64,000 nt of DNA, taken from contig JBECUI020000025.1 of NCBI GenBank assembly GCA_040954595.2, forward strand, positions 419,406-483,405, given 5' to 3'. Below the pieces are notes generated by a model that had not been told where the DNA came from, made no database searches, and saw nothing but the letters and a program-made list of their open reading frames with translations. Source of the stretch: Balanoglossus misakiensis. Taxonomy: Eukaryota > Hemichordata. Each line of letters opens with the position of its first letter. Positions within the stretch are counted from its first letter, which is position 1. A program made the position numbers and the translations under genes. Positions 35,277-44,648 of the stretch are shown here, one piece after another.

Positions 35277-35906
35277 ATGAAAAAAATGGTTGAAGACAGA
35301 ATTGGAAATAAGTACGAAAGAAAAAATGTATATTTAAGGGAGTTAGCTCAACTTGTCGAATCTGATGCAACAAAAGAAGAAATCATGTCTTTTAGACGAA
35401 AAAAAAAGATACATCCCTATACTAACAAGTTAAAAAGCTATCTTGATAAAGAAAAAATTTTTAAGCGTGAACTAAAAAATAAACTAAAATTAGAAAAAAA
35501 AACTCATGATGGCCGGAGTAGAATATATAAAAAACTAAAAGTTGAGTTATTAAGATCACAAGAAGAATTGCAATTTTATCAAAATTTTCAGGATATAAGT
35601 TATGCTGCCTTGTTTACGTGCAAATGTGCGGCTATTCGAATAAAAGAAATTCCAGTAACAATTGATTATCTCGAAAAAATAGAATCGGATATTCAAGGTT
35701 TCGTGTCGGAAAAAAAACAGTTAAACTCAATAAAAGTCCAAAATGAAAAAGAAAAGTTTATAAAATATAAAAAAGAAGAAATTTCGATAGCTCGTGATAG
35801 GGTTTCAGAAACAAAAAAATCTTATAAGATAAAACTTATTTCTAAAGATGCCAAGAAAAAGGCAATCAAAGAGACAAAACGTGCTACCAAAGAAAAATTG
35901 CGATAA
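35277..35906 (+). CDS. Lysine-rich coiled-coil protein, unknown
   Basis: A 209-residue, strongly basic, helical protein (LKNKLKLEKKTHDGRSRIYK; many EKK and KK steps). An AGAGGGAAG ribosome-binding site precedes the ATG. A frame starting right after its stop continues in similar style (RIKVPDVYYRVKYKQNKF to about 36040), so the gene may be truncated by a frameshift at its end. No family recognised. Confidence 0.55.
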   Translation: MKKMVEDRIGNKYERKNVYLRELAQLVESDATKEEIMSFRRKKKIHPYTNKLKSYLDKEKIFKRELKNKLKLEKKTHDGRSRIYKKLKVELLRSQEELQFYQNFQDISYAALFTCKCAAIRIKEIPVTIDYLEKIESDIQGFVSEKKQLNSIKVQNEKEKFIKYKKEEISIARDRVSETKKSYKIKLISKDAKKKAIKETKRATKEKLR

Positions 35907-36049
35907 AACGAATTAAGGTCCCAGATGTTTATTACAGAGTGAAATATAAGCAGAATAAGTTCAAATATAGAAAGGCTATAGAGCAAAAAAATAAATACAC
36001 AAGGAAGAAGATATACACTCAAAGGAATCAAAAAAATACAGTTCATCTG

Positions 36050-37233
36050 ATGCGAAATGCCCTAGACTATTTTTCCGACATTTTCAAAGGTTGTTCAACA
36101 GGAGTAGACGTAGGAAAAATTATAGATATAGTAATTAATAGGCTCCTATTTACGACGATTTATATGGACGATGAATTAAATGCCTACAAGGTGTTGAAAC
36201 CCTCAATGCCCGAGGGGTTCAACTTTCTTCCAGTGATTTACTAAAAAACTATATTTTTTCTTTGATAGATAAAAATAATAATATTCCATCTGCAAAGCTA
36301 GAGGAACTGAAGAAAGATGGGAAAAAATAGGGAGCAACATAGGTACATCAACCTACACCGAATACATACTGACAGAATGGAAGAGCCACAATGATTTGAC
36401 ACGAAAAGCAGGACTGTTTAAGAGCATACAAAAATCTATTACCGATACAAAAGGGGCTGATGATTATCTACAATATCTGGAACGACACAGTCAATTATAT
36501 GCAGCTTTGCTGAATCATACAGATGAATTCTGGAAAGATTTTAGGCAACAAGAGGACATTAAAAAAGATTTGTATTGTTTACAACTCTTCAATATTCGCC
36601 AGCCACTGAGTTTATTATTTATCTGTTTCATACAACAAAGGGATAATTTTCAAAAAATTCTTCGGTGGATAAAAATTTTCTCTCTGCGATATAACATTAT
36701 TGGTAGGGAACATACGGGAGACCAAGAGAGACTATACAGTAAAATATGCTTAGCAGTATATAAAGGTTGTTCATTGGATGATATAAAAAGAATGATTCTT
36801 ACTTATACCCTACTGACGAAAAATTTGAACTCGCATTCATAGAAAAAACCATGCCGACTGCACAATCGAACAAGAAGCCCCGTTACTTGTTGGCGCGCCT
36901 GGAAGAAGCAAGTGATATTCCGGCTATTGATGAATTTGCATTGACGGTAGAACATATCTTGCCCGTGCACCCATCGAATCAATGGATTGACGACTTCGGC
37001 GATGATTGGAAAAGTTTCAACCAAAAAATCGGAAACATGGCTTTAGTTACGCAACAAATGAACAAGAAACTGGAACAAAAAAAGTTTTAATGAAAAACAA
37101 CAGATATTGTGCGAAACAAGGTATTCCATCAATAAAGACATTGAAAACTATCAAGAATGGTCCCGGGAGACCATAACATCTCGGCAAGAAAACATTAGCA
37201 AAGATTGCTGTTAATTTGTGGAAGATACAGTAA
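36050..37233 (+). pseudogene. Decayed DUF262-DUF1524 (GmrSD-like) restriction gene
   Basis: Translating frame by frame gives a coherent GmrSD-type protein broken by at least four shifts: VINRLLFTTIYMDDELNAYKV, then ETLNARGVQLSSSDLLKNYIF, then EYILTEWKSHNDLTRKAGLF, then the DUF1524 nuclease part TVEHILPVHPSNQWIDDF and NMALVTQQMNKKL, then YSINKDIENYQEWSRETITS and IAVNLW. The TLNARG...DLLKNY and EHILP boxes are hallmarks of this family. The N-terminal DGQQR half is missing. It is a dead relative of the gene at 21658. Confidence 0.75.
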
Positions 37234-37241
37234 AAAGAATC

Positions 37242-37298
37242 CCTGAAAATTGCCAAATGCTTTGCAAGGAAGATAACCGGAGAAAATCCGGGAAATAA
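37242..37298 (+). pseudogene. 3' fragment of a DUF262-HNH gene
   Basis: The last 18 codons and stop of the HNH gene at 21658-22740 (PENCQMLCKEDNRRKSGK) are repeated here, followed by the same downstream sequence into R1. The rest of the gene is absent. Confidence 0.8.
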
Positions 37299-37815
37299 AC
37301 CTACAACACATGTTTTATGGTAAAAATAAGAGGGTGTTGTGGGGGAAGCATTGCCTTAGAGAACAGGCACAAAACGACCTATCAGATAGAGTTTTAGCTA
37401 CTACACCCTTCCCTGAAAGTTCTAATAGATATAAAATTGACTACTCTCCACTAAACAGGGTTTATTTATAGCTCAACAAATATGAATAAATATGCTATAA
37501 TAGCCTTGGAGCAACTATAAACTATAGGTCAAACCCTACAACAGTAGATAGAACAAATAGCAGACGCCCACCGGTATGTCGAAAACAGAAAAGGAAAAAA
37601 AGCAATAACTATTGACTAACAACGAAAGAACACCAAAGGATTGAAATAGAAGGACAAAAAAGCCTTGACATACGATTTTTTTTATGATTTCATCCAACTA
37701 TAAAGGAATAGATAATACTTTAAAAAAGTATTTTTATTTTGTATGCTCATCGCAGCATTCAGTCTTTCTGCAACCGGAACTGCAAAAGCTGGCGACAAGT
37801 AAATAAGAGGCTCTA
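37299..37815. other. Repeat mosaic without an intact gene
   Basis: Left to right: flank shared with 22741-22820, R1 copy 3, the 33-base element, the quinone-oxidoreductase 3' fragment (37548-37655) and the decayed TAXI leader (37656-37799). Nothing else coding is visible. Confidence 0.75.
37379..37508 (+). repeat. 130-bp repeat R1, copy 3
   Basis: Matches 22821-22950 and 25621-25748. It includes the TATAAT promoter-like end and leads directly into the second isomerase-bearing repeat. Confidence 0.75.
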
Positions 37816-38483
37816 ATGAAACGAAGTCAAATAAATACGATTATAAAGGAAACGATGCTTTTTTTAGAAGCACAAAAATTTTATTTACCGGGGTGGGCAT
37901 ACTGGACGTATGACGAATGGCAAACCCGCAAAAGTGTGTGCAACGCTATTTTTGATGCAAATCTTGGTTGGGATGTTACGGATTCTGGTGGAGATTTCGA
38001 AAAAAACGGTCTTACTTTGTTCACTATTCGCAACGGTATATTGGAAAAGGATAGACCTTATTGCGAAAAAATAATTGTTATGACACAGGGGCAAGAGGCA
38101 CCCTATCATTATCACAAAGTTAAGACTGAAGATATTATCAATCGTTCTAAAGGAGAGCTAGGGTTTAGGTTAGGACGTTCTAATCCTGATGGTTCTATGA
38201 GTGATGAGGACATTCGTGTTATCATAGACGGTATAGCTACTACCGTACAGGCACGAGAAGAAATTATTTTGTCAGCAGGACAAAGTCTTACCTTGTATCC
38301 CTACGATTATCATGCTTTTTATCCTAAGGGTGGCACTATTCTTATCGGTGAGGTCAGCAAAGTAAATGATGATCACACGGACAACTATTTTTTGGATGAC
38401 GTAAATCGCTTTCCTGTTGTTGATGAAGATGAACCCATTTTATATCCTATCGTGAACGATTACAAACTTTTTTGCTAAAATAA
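37501..38483 (+). repeat. 1-kb direct repeat carrying D-lyxose isomerase, copy 2
   Basis: Second copy of 27389-28374. It ends a few bases after the isomerase stop, where the sequence changes to the methyltransferase leader. Confidence 0.9.
37816..38478 (+). CDS. D-lyxose ketol-isomerase, copy 2
   Basis: The protein is identical over 220 residues to the one at 27707-28369; only a few silent base changes separate the genes. All metal ligands and the start are conserved, so both copies should be functional. Here the neighbours are a methyltransferase and the TRAP-TAXI operon rather than the sugar kinase operon. Confidence 0.87.
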   Translation: MKRSQINTIIKETMLFLEAQKFYLPGWAYWTYDEWQTRKSVCNAIFDANLGWDVTDSGGDFEKNGLTLFTIRNGILEKDRPYCEKIIVMTQGQEAPYHYHKVKTEDIINRSKGELGFRLGRSNPDGSMSDEDIRVIIDGIATTVQAREEIILSAGQSLTLYPYDYHAFYPKGGTILIGEVSKVNDDHTDNYFLDDVNRFPVVDEDEPILYPIVNDYKLFC

Positions 38484-38512
38484 GGAAATTGCCCAAAGAG
38501 GAACTTATAATT

Positions 38513-39265
38513 ATGAGCAACAAACAAACATGGAATGCACAGCAATATCAAGAAAATGCATTTTTTGTAGCTGATTTGGGATCGCCGACAATGGATTTAT
38601 TAAACCCAAAACAGGGTGAACTCATCATGGATCTCGGATGTGGGGACGGAAGTCTTTCTAAAAAGATTGAAGATATAACTCAAAATGTTATTTGTATTGA
38701 TTCGAGTCCCGACATGGTTCAAGCTGCTAGAGATAAGGGACTAAATGCCATGCTCATGAGTGGAGATAATATTTGCTTCGAAAACACCTTCGATGCAGTG
38801 TTTACAAATGCTGTTTTACATTGGATTACCAACTACCATGCCCTTGTTAAAAATGTGCATAAGGCACTTAAATTAAATGGTCGATTTGTAGGTGAATTTG
38901 GTGGAAAGGGAAATATCAAAACATTAATTGAGGGTATGACAACTGCTATGAATAATAAAGACATAGGAAATTATAGTAACCCTTGGTATTTTCCGGATGC
39001 AGATGAATATCGGTCAGTTTTGGAAAAAAACGGCTTTGCAGTAACTTATATTGAACTGATACCTAGACCTACTCCTTTAAAGGTCGGAGTTAAAAAATGG
39101 CTTGAAATATTTGCAACCCATATTACCTCGGAAATGCAAGCACAACAAGAAAAAACATTTCTGGAAGAAACAGAAAGGTTAATAAAACCGAAGTTGTATT
39201 CTAAAAAATCAGGCTGGTGTATCGATTATGTGAGACTACGGTTTCAGGCAATTAAGGCAGAATAA
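38513..39265 (+). CDS. Class I SAM-dependent methyltransferase (Tam/UbiE-like)
   Basis: A 250-residue Rossmann-fold methyltransferase. Motif I is LIMDLGCGDGSLSKKI, motif II VICIDSSPDMVQAARDKG, and NTFDAVFTNAVLHWI is the post-motif typical of the trans-aconitate methyltransferase-like group. I use the ATG at 38513 because AGAGGA lies about ten bases upstream; an upstream TTG frame lacks one. The substrate is unknown; a small-molecule acid is common for this subgroup. Confidence 0.85.
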   Translation: MSNKQTWNAQQYQENAFFVADLGSPTMDLLNPKQGELIMDLGCGDGSLSKKIEDITQNVICIDSSPDMVQAARDKGLNAMLMSGDNICFENTFDAVFTNAVLHWITNYHALVKNVHKALKLNGRFVGEFGGKGNIKTLIEGMTTAMNNKDIGNYSNPWYFPDADEYRSVLEKNGFAVTYIELIPRPTPLKVGVKKWLEIFATHITSEMQAQQEKTFLEETERLIKPKLYSKKSGWCIDYVRLRFQAIKAE

Positions 39266-39535
39266 AGCGGTGAACATTGTATCTTTCTTTTATACCTAAA
39301 TTTAAAAAATAAAGAAGTATTAGTTACAATAGAGAAATTGTTGCATTGTATCGGACACAGAAGCCACTCTATAATATTTCTTACCTGAAATTTTCTTCGA
39401 AATTCTATTTTATAATTTTTCTCTCAAAAAAGCCTTGACATACGATTTTTTTTATGATTTCCTTATTATAAAGGAATAGATTTTACTTAAAAAAAAGTAT
39501 TTCGAGAGTTATTTATCGAAGAAAAAGGAGAAGAT
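39266..39535. promoter_or_regulatory. Leader region of the TRAP-TAXI operon
   Basis: No gene. It contains a -35-like TTGACA (39436-39441) in a segment (39427-39500) shared with the upstream regions of both lyxose isomerase copies. I cannot place a convincing -10 box at 17 bases. An AAGGAGAAG ribosome-binding site precedes the ATG at 39536. Confidence 0.5.
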
Positions 39536-40501
39536 ATGAAAAAAGTATTATTATTTTTATTTTGTATGCTCATCGTAGCATTCAGTGTTTCTGCAACCGG
39601 AACTGCAGAAGGTGGCGAAAAGAGATATGCCTTGGCTACAGGAGGAACATCGGGGACTTACTATCCAGTAGGAGCAGGGATTGCTTCAATTATCACGCGA
39701 TATGCACCCGGTATTACATGCAATGCAGAGTCTACAGGAGGATCTGTAGCAAATTTGAATATGGTTGCTAAAAATGAGGTAGAGCTCATGCTTGGTGCTG
39801 CGAGTACCGTGTATGGTGGATATACAGGCAGTACTCCTTTCGAGCAAGCAATTACCAATGTGCGTGGGATCACTGCACTCTACTCCGAAACATTTCAGTT
39901 TGTTGCGCTAAAAAGTTCGGGACTCACAAGCATTGCTGACCTCAGGGGAAAGTCGGTAGCAGTTGGTTCTCCCGGAAGTGGAACAGAACGTTCTGCAAAA
40001 TTAATACTCGCCGAGTATGGAATAAGCTATGATGATATAAACGAACAATTTTTAGGTTTTGGCGAAGCTGTAACCGCTCTAAAAGATCGTCTCATTGATG
40101 TTGCTATCGTGGGATCTGGACTTCCTACAGCGGCAGTAGTAGATGTGTCTTCTTCACTAGAAATTGATTTACTACCGATTGATACACAGGTATTGGCAAA
40201 CTTCTTTAAAGAAAATATTTATTATCGAACCGAAGTAATCCCTGCCGGTACATACAATGGTGTTGATAACGACGTTGTTGCAGTCGCTACACCTGCTCTA
40301 TTAGTAGCTCGTGAAGATGTGCCAGAGGAAGATGGGTATCAGATCGTAAAAGCACTCTATGAAAACATAGCCGAACTAGCAGAAATTCATGCTCAAGGAA
40401 GTAATATAAAATTAGAAAATGCTCGTAAGGCGATGTCAATTCCTTTACATCCTGGTGCCTTGAGATATTATGAAGAAATGGGTATAGAAGCAGCACAGTA
40501 A
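39536..40501 (+). CDS. TRAP transporter solute-binding protein, TAXI family
   Basis: A 321-residue periplasmic receptor. Signal peptide KKVLLFLFCMLIVAFSVSA, mature end TGTAEGG. Family signature YALATGGTSGTYYPVGAGIASII, followed by STGGSVANLNMVAKNEVELML and LRGKSVAVGSPGSGTERSAK. TAXI receptors work with fused TRAP permeases, as here: the permease starts five bases after the stop. Ligands of TAXI systems are mostly small carboxylates such as glutamate or 2-oxoglutarate; the enzymes downstream suggest an amino-acid derivative. Confidence 0.94.
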   Translation: MKKVLLFLFCMLIVAFSVSATGTAEGGEKRYALATGGTSGTYYPVGAGIASIITRYAPGITCNAESTGGSVANLNMVAKNEVELMLGAASTVYGGYTGSTPFEQAITNVRGITALYSETFQFVALKSSGLTSIADLRGKSVAVGSPGSGTERSAKLILAEYGISYDDINEQFLGFGEAVTALKDRLIDVAIVGSGLPTAAVVDVSSSLEIDLLPIDTQVLANFFKENIYYRTEVIPAGTYNGVDNDVVAVATPALLVAREDVPEEDGYQIVKALYENIAELAEIHAQGSNIKLENARKAMSIPLHPGALRYYEEMGIEAAQ

Positions 40502-40506
40502 AAACT

Positions 40507-42438
40507 ATGTCAGGAAAAACTATGTCAGGAGATAAACTCGAAGAAACTTATACAGAAGGGCCGACACGATCTCTCAAGGGATTGACGTTGATAATCTGTA
40601 AGATTATTGCGGTTTCAATGTCGCTATATCATTTAGCGATAGCTGGGTTTTATTCCTTGCCCCTTATGCAACATAAGGCAATCCATTTAAGCACTGCGTT
40701 GGTACTTACTTTCTTTCTCTATCCCTTGTGTAAAGGGAACAAAAAACAAAAGAGTGCAGTGCCGTGGTACGATATCATTTGTATCATTGTGAGTTTGTTT
40801 ATAGGTGGGTATCTTATTTTCAATTACACCGCACTTGCGTATCGATCCGGTTCGCCCATCCCCATGGATTTATTACTTGGGGGTATGCTTATTATACTGA
40901 TACTAGAAGCAACTCGAAGAACTATGGGTTGGCCTCTTGTGGTTGTTGCCTTGGTTGCTCTTGCTTATGCTAAGTTTGGTAATCTAATACCAGGAATAGC
41001 AGGACACAGAGGATATTCAGTAGAGCGTATTGTCGAACATATGTTTTTAACTGCCGAGGGTATCTATGGGGTGGCCATATATGTTACTGCTTCATTTGTA
41101 TTTATTTTTATATTGATGGGAGCCCTGTTAGTAGAGACAGGAGGAGCAAAATCATTTATTGATATGGCTTTTTCTCTTACTGGTAAATATCGCGGAGGGC
41201 CTGCAAAAGCAGCCGTTGTTGCTAGTGGGTTTATGGGAACGATATCAGGAAGCTCCTTTGCCAATGTAGCAGGAACTGGAACTTTTACTATTCCCTTGAT
41301 GAAAAATGTAGGGTACAAATCCGAGTTTTCTGGTGGAGTGGAAGCGGCTGCTTCTTCGGGAGGACAAATAATGCCTCCTATTATGGGGGCGGCGGCTTTC
41401 ATTATGGCAGAAATGACGAATACACCCTACAATCAGCTAATCTTACATGCTATGATACCCGCGGTATTATATTATCTTTCAGTATTTTTGATGGTAGACA
41501 TCGAAGCTAAAAAAATGAAACTTTCGGGTTTGGCTAAAGAGCAGTTACCCTTGATGAGAGATGTATTACGTCAAGGTGGTTTATTGCTATTAGTACCGTT
41601 GAGTATTTTTGTGATGTTAGTTTTGGGATATACGCCCGTACGTGCTTCTTTCATAGCAGTTATTATGGCTATAGTCGTTACCTTTTTTATGAAACATACA
41701 CGGATGAGTTGGAAGCAATTTTTTACAGCCATGGAAAAGGGAGCGAAAGCTTCACTTGGTGTGATAGCCGCATGCGGAGTCGCAGGCATTATTGTTGGTG
41801 CGGTAACTTTGACAGGACTAGGGTTGAAGTTTGCCGATCTTATAATCACAATATCTGCTGGTAATATTTATCTTGCGTTAATATTTACCATGCTGGCATC
41901 TATTGTTATGGGCATGGGAATGCCAACAACTGCCCTGTATATAATTTTAGGTTCCATTGTTGCCCCTGCACTTGTTGCTTTGGGGGTTCCTCAAATAGCG
42001 GCTCATTTATTTATTTTTTACTTTGGTTGTATGGCATCAGTTACACCTCCCGTTGCATTGAGTTCGTATTTAGCGGCTTCTATAGCACGTGCTAACCCGA
42101 CTAAGACTGCTCTAAATGGTTTGCGGCTTGCTTCTGCAGCATTCATTTTGCCGTTTATTTTTGCACTGTCTCCAGAGCTGGTGCTTGTTGATGCTACACC
42201 TTTATCCATTGCCTTGATATTGCTAACGTCTGTGGTGGGAATTTTTGCTCTAGCAACAACTATGGGGCGTTTTATTCGACATAAAACCAATATATTGGAA
42301 ACAGCGTTAATGGCAGTTTCGGCGATACTTTTGCTTTTGCCTAGTTTTATAACCGATATTGTGGGATTGAGTACCTTTCTTTTTTGCTACTTCATCTTGC
42401 ATAGGATACGGGTGAAAAAGCTAGAGTTGGCAGTATGA
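40507..42438 (+). CDS. TRAP transporter fused permease (4TM + 12TM)
   Basis: A 643-residue integral membrane protein. The small-subunit-like part has about four spans (ICKIIAVSMSLYHLAIAGFY, YDIICIIVSLFIGGYLIF) and is followed by the large DctM-like part with GSSFANVAGTGTFTIPLMK, AASSGGQIMPPIMGAAAFIMAE and VMGMGMPTTALYIILG, all diagnostic. Uptake is driven by an ion gradient. A second ATG at 40519 is possible. The dehydrogenase start overlaps the stop by four bases. Confidence 0.94.
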   Translation: MSGKTMSGDKLEETYTEGPTRSLKGLTLIICKIIAVSMSLYHLAIAGFYSLPLMQHKAIHLSTALVLTFFLYPLCKGNKKQKSAVPWYDIICIIVSLFIGGYLIFNYTALAYRSGSPIPMDLLLGGMLIILILEATRRTMGWPLVVVALVALAYAKFGNLIPGIAGHRGYSVERIVEHMFLTAEGIYGVAIYVTASFVFIFILMGALLVETGGAKSFIDMAFSLTGKYRGGPAKAAVVASGFMGTISGSSFANVAGTGTFTIPLMKNVGYKSEFSGGVEAAASSGGQIMPPIMGAAAFIMAEMTNTPYNQLILHAMIPAVLYYLSVFLMVDIEAKKMKLSGLAKEQLPLMRDVLRQGGLLLLVPLSIFVMLVLGYTPVRASFIAVIMAIVVTFFMKHTRMSWKQFFTAMEKGAKASLGVIAACGVAGIIVGAVTLTGLGLKFADLIITISAGNIYLALIFTMLASIVMGMGMPTTALYIILGSIVAPALVALGVPQIAAHLFIFYFGCMASVTPPVALSSYLAASIARANPTKTALNGLRLASAAFILPFIFALSPELVLVDATPLSIALILLTSVVGIFALATTMGRFIRHKTNILETALMAVSAILLLLPSFITDIVGLSTFLFCYFILHRIRVKKLELAV

Positions 42439-43508
42439 TTATAGCTGTATTAGGATCAGGTAACGGTGGTTGTGCCATGGCGGCGGAATTAGCGTTGGCT
42501 AATCATCAAGTGCGGTTATATGATAAATTTCAGGTGGCATTAGAAGGTCCTCAAAAAAAGGGGGGCGTGAATGTAACACGAGGTGAAGAACAAGCATTTG
42601 CACAGATAGATCATATCACGTCCGATCTTTCGGAGGCGGTAGAGTCTGCTGAAATGATAATGATTGTTACCCCTGCTTATGCACATAAAGAAATTGCCGA
42701 AGAGTTAGCTCCCTTATTGCAAGATGGACAGACTTTAGTTTTGCATCCTGGAAGAACAGGAGGAGCTCTCGAGTTGAGAAATGTCATTTCTCAAAAAAAA
42801 CCGACTGTTACAGTGTACATCGCAGAAGCACAAACCTTGCTCTATGCAGCTCGAAGAACAACGGAGCATGCAGTAGTTATTTATGGGAAGAAGAAGGAAG
42901 TATTGCTTGCCGCTTTACCGACGAGTGATACGCCAAAAGTTTTGGAAAAAATCAACCAGTTATTTCCACAATTTGTTGGGGCGTCTAACGTCATGGAGAC
43001 GAGCCTACTCAATATTGGGGCTGTTTTTCATCCTGGCCCAGTACTCTTAAATATGGGATGGATAGAAAGCAAAGATAATTTTAAACATTATCATGATGGA
43101 TTTTCTCCTGCTATTTCACAAATTCTAGAACAAGTAGACGCAGAACGAGTAGCTATTGCTGATGCTATGAATGTGCCTACATTGAGTGCTGTAGACTGGC
43201 TTAAAGCGTCTTACGATATTCCAAAAGAGGTGCAAGGGTTAAGTCAAACAATTCGTGCTAATAAGAGTTACGCAAGCATAGAAGCACCTACAAGTCTCAA
43301 TGTACGCTATATCACCGAAGATGTACCCATGAGTCTCGTGCCTTTAGCAGAGTTAGGTAAAGCGATGGGAACATCAACACACTTCATAGACATGATAATA
43401 GATATGGCTAATTGTGTACACAATACTGATTACAGAAATAGTGGTCGAACATTGGAAAATTTAGGACTACAGGGTTTACGTAAAGAAGAAATTTTTGCAC
43501 GGTTATAG
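42435..43508 (+). CDS. NAD(P)-dependent opine (octopine/nopaline) dehydrogenase family protein
   Basis: A 357-residue oxidoreductase. The N-terminal Rossmann motif is IIAVLGSGNGGCAMAAELAL. The middle contains NVMETSLLNIGAVFHPGPVLLNMG, the octopine/nopaline dehydrogenase helical domain signature with the catalytic histidine, and YHDGFSPAISQILEQVDAER. Family members join or split amino acids and 2-oxo acids through a secondary amine. Placed after a TAXI transporter it is more likely catabolic, oxidatively releasing an amino acid (inference). Confidence 0.9.
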   Translation: MIIAVLGSGNGGCAMAAELALANHQVRLYDKFQVALEGPQKKGGVNVTRGEEQAFAQIDHITSDLSEAVESAEMIMIVTPAYAHKEIAEELAPLLQDGQTLVLHPGRTGGALELRNVISQKKPTVTVYIAEAQTLLYAARRTTEHAVVIYGKKKEVLLAALPTSDTPKVLEKINQLFPQFVGASNVMETSLLNIGAVFHPGPVLLNMGWIESKDNFKHYHDGFSPAISQILEQVDAERVAIADAMNVPTLSAVDWLKASYDIPKEVQGLSQTIRANKSYASIEAPTSLNVRYITEDVPMSLVPLAELGKAMGTSTHFIDMIIDMANCVHNTDYRNSGRTLENLGLQGLRKEEIFARL

Positions 43509-43511
43509 ATC

Positions 43512-44627
43512 GTGAAAATAACAGAAATAATTGCCGAAAAATTACAAGTGCCTCTCAAAGAAATGTATGTGTTGTCTCAGTTTATGGGAAATGCGGAGGT
43601 AACTCATCCCGTTCTTATTAGAATAAAAACAGATGTAGGTATCGAGGGTTTAGGCGAAGCTGATCCACATGTTCCGTTTACGGCAGAGGATGCAGATATG
43701 GTAGTTCATGTACTTTCTCGTTATCTGATACCTGTTCTTTTAGAGAAAGATCCTACCGACATTACAGAAATACATAAACTTATGGAAGCATGTATTAAAG
43801 GGAATCCGCTTATAAAAGCTGCTATAGATATGGCATGCTACGATATCACGGGTAAATTGAATAATGTTTCCGTCAGCTCTCTCTTAGGAGGAGCGAAGAG
43901 GGATAGTATTTCAAGTATGTGGGCTATAGGTAATGATGATGTAGAACGTTCATGTAAAAAAGCATTGCTTGCACAAGAACAAGGATACAAAACAATCATG
44001 ATAAAAGTCGGGCGTTATAGCGTAGCTGATGATATCAATCGGATAAAAGCTATAAGAAAGAGTATAGGTGACGATTGTTTTATCATAGCTGATGCCAATC
44101 AAGCATGGAGTGTGGATAATGCACTCGACTTTTTGAAAGCGGCATCTACATACAATATTGGATTATTAGAACAACCTGTTCGGAGTGATGATATAGAAGG
44201 GCTTAAGAAAATACGTAGTAGTTCGCCTATACCAATCAGTGCCGACGAAAGTTTATTTTCGATAAAAGATGCTAAGACATTAATTCAAGAGCAGGCAGTA
44301 GATTCGTTCAGTATCAAAGTTGCTAAGCATGGTGGCATATATCCTGCACAAAAAATAATGATGCTTGCAGAGGAAGCTGGTATTCCTTGTCTTATGAATT
44401 CTATGCTAGAAGAAGGCATAACTCAAGCTGCAAGTTTAAATTTGGGGCTTTGGGCTAATAATCTTCTGGATATTGGGCATGCGTATTTTTCTCCGCTACG
44501 TTTGGAGAATGATATAACTGATTATTCGGATAATTTGCAAAATGGAACTATTTATAAACCTGCAAAATCAGGCTTAGGAGTAAGTGTTTTGGATGATGTG
44601 CTAGGTCTGTATAAAACATTCAATTAA
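43512..44627 (+). CDS. Mandelate racemase / muconate-lactonizing enzyme family protein
   Basis: Enolase-superfamily enzyme, 371 residues, GTG start. Barrel residues: IMIKVGRY (second-strand lysine), IADANQAW (metal Asp), LLEQPV (metal Glu), ISADES (metal Asp) and FSIKVAKHGG (sixth-strand Lys). This arrangement resembles the MLE/dipeptide-epimerase subgroup, but the first Lys of the usual KxK is Met. Plausible roles are racemisation or epimerisation of an amino acid, N-acyl amino acid or dipeptide. The context with opine dehydrogenase and ornithine cyclodeaminase supports an amino-acid-type substrate. Confidence 0.9.
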   Translation: MKITEIIAEKLQVPLKEMYVLSQFMGNAEVTHPVLIRIKTDVGIEGLGEADPHVPFTAEDADMVVHVLSRYLIPVLLEKDPTDITEIHKLMEACIKGNPLIKAAIDMACYDITGKLNNVSVSSLLGGAKRDSISSMWAIGNDDVERSCKKALLAQEQGYKTIMIKVGRYSVADDINRIKAIRKSIGDDCFIIADANQAWSVDNALDFLKAASTYNIGLLEQPVRSDDIEGLKKIRSSSPIPISADESLFSIKDAKTLIQEQAVDSFSIKVAKHGGIYPAQKIMMLAEEAGIPCLMNSMLEEGITQAASLNLGLWANNLLDIGHAYFSPLRLENDITDYSDNLQNGTIYKPAKSGLGVSVLDDVLGLYKTFN

Positions 44628-44648
44628 ATGTACAAAAGGAATGATATT

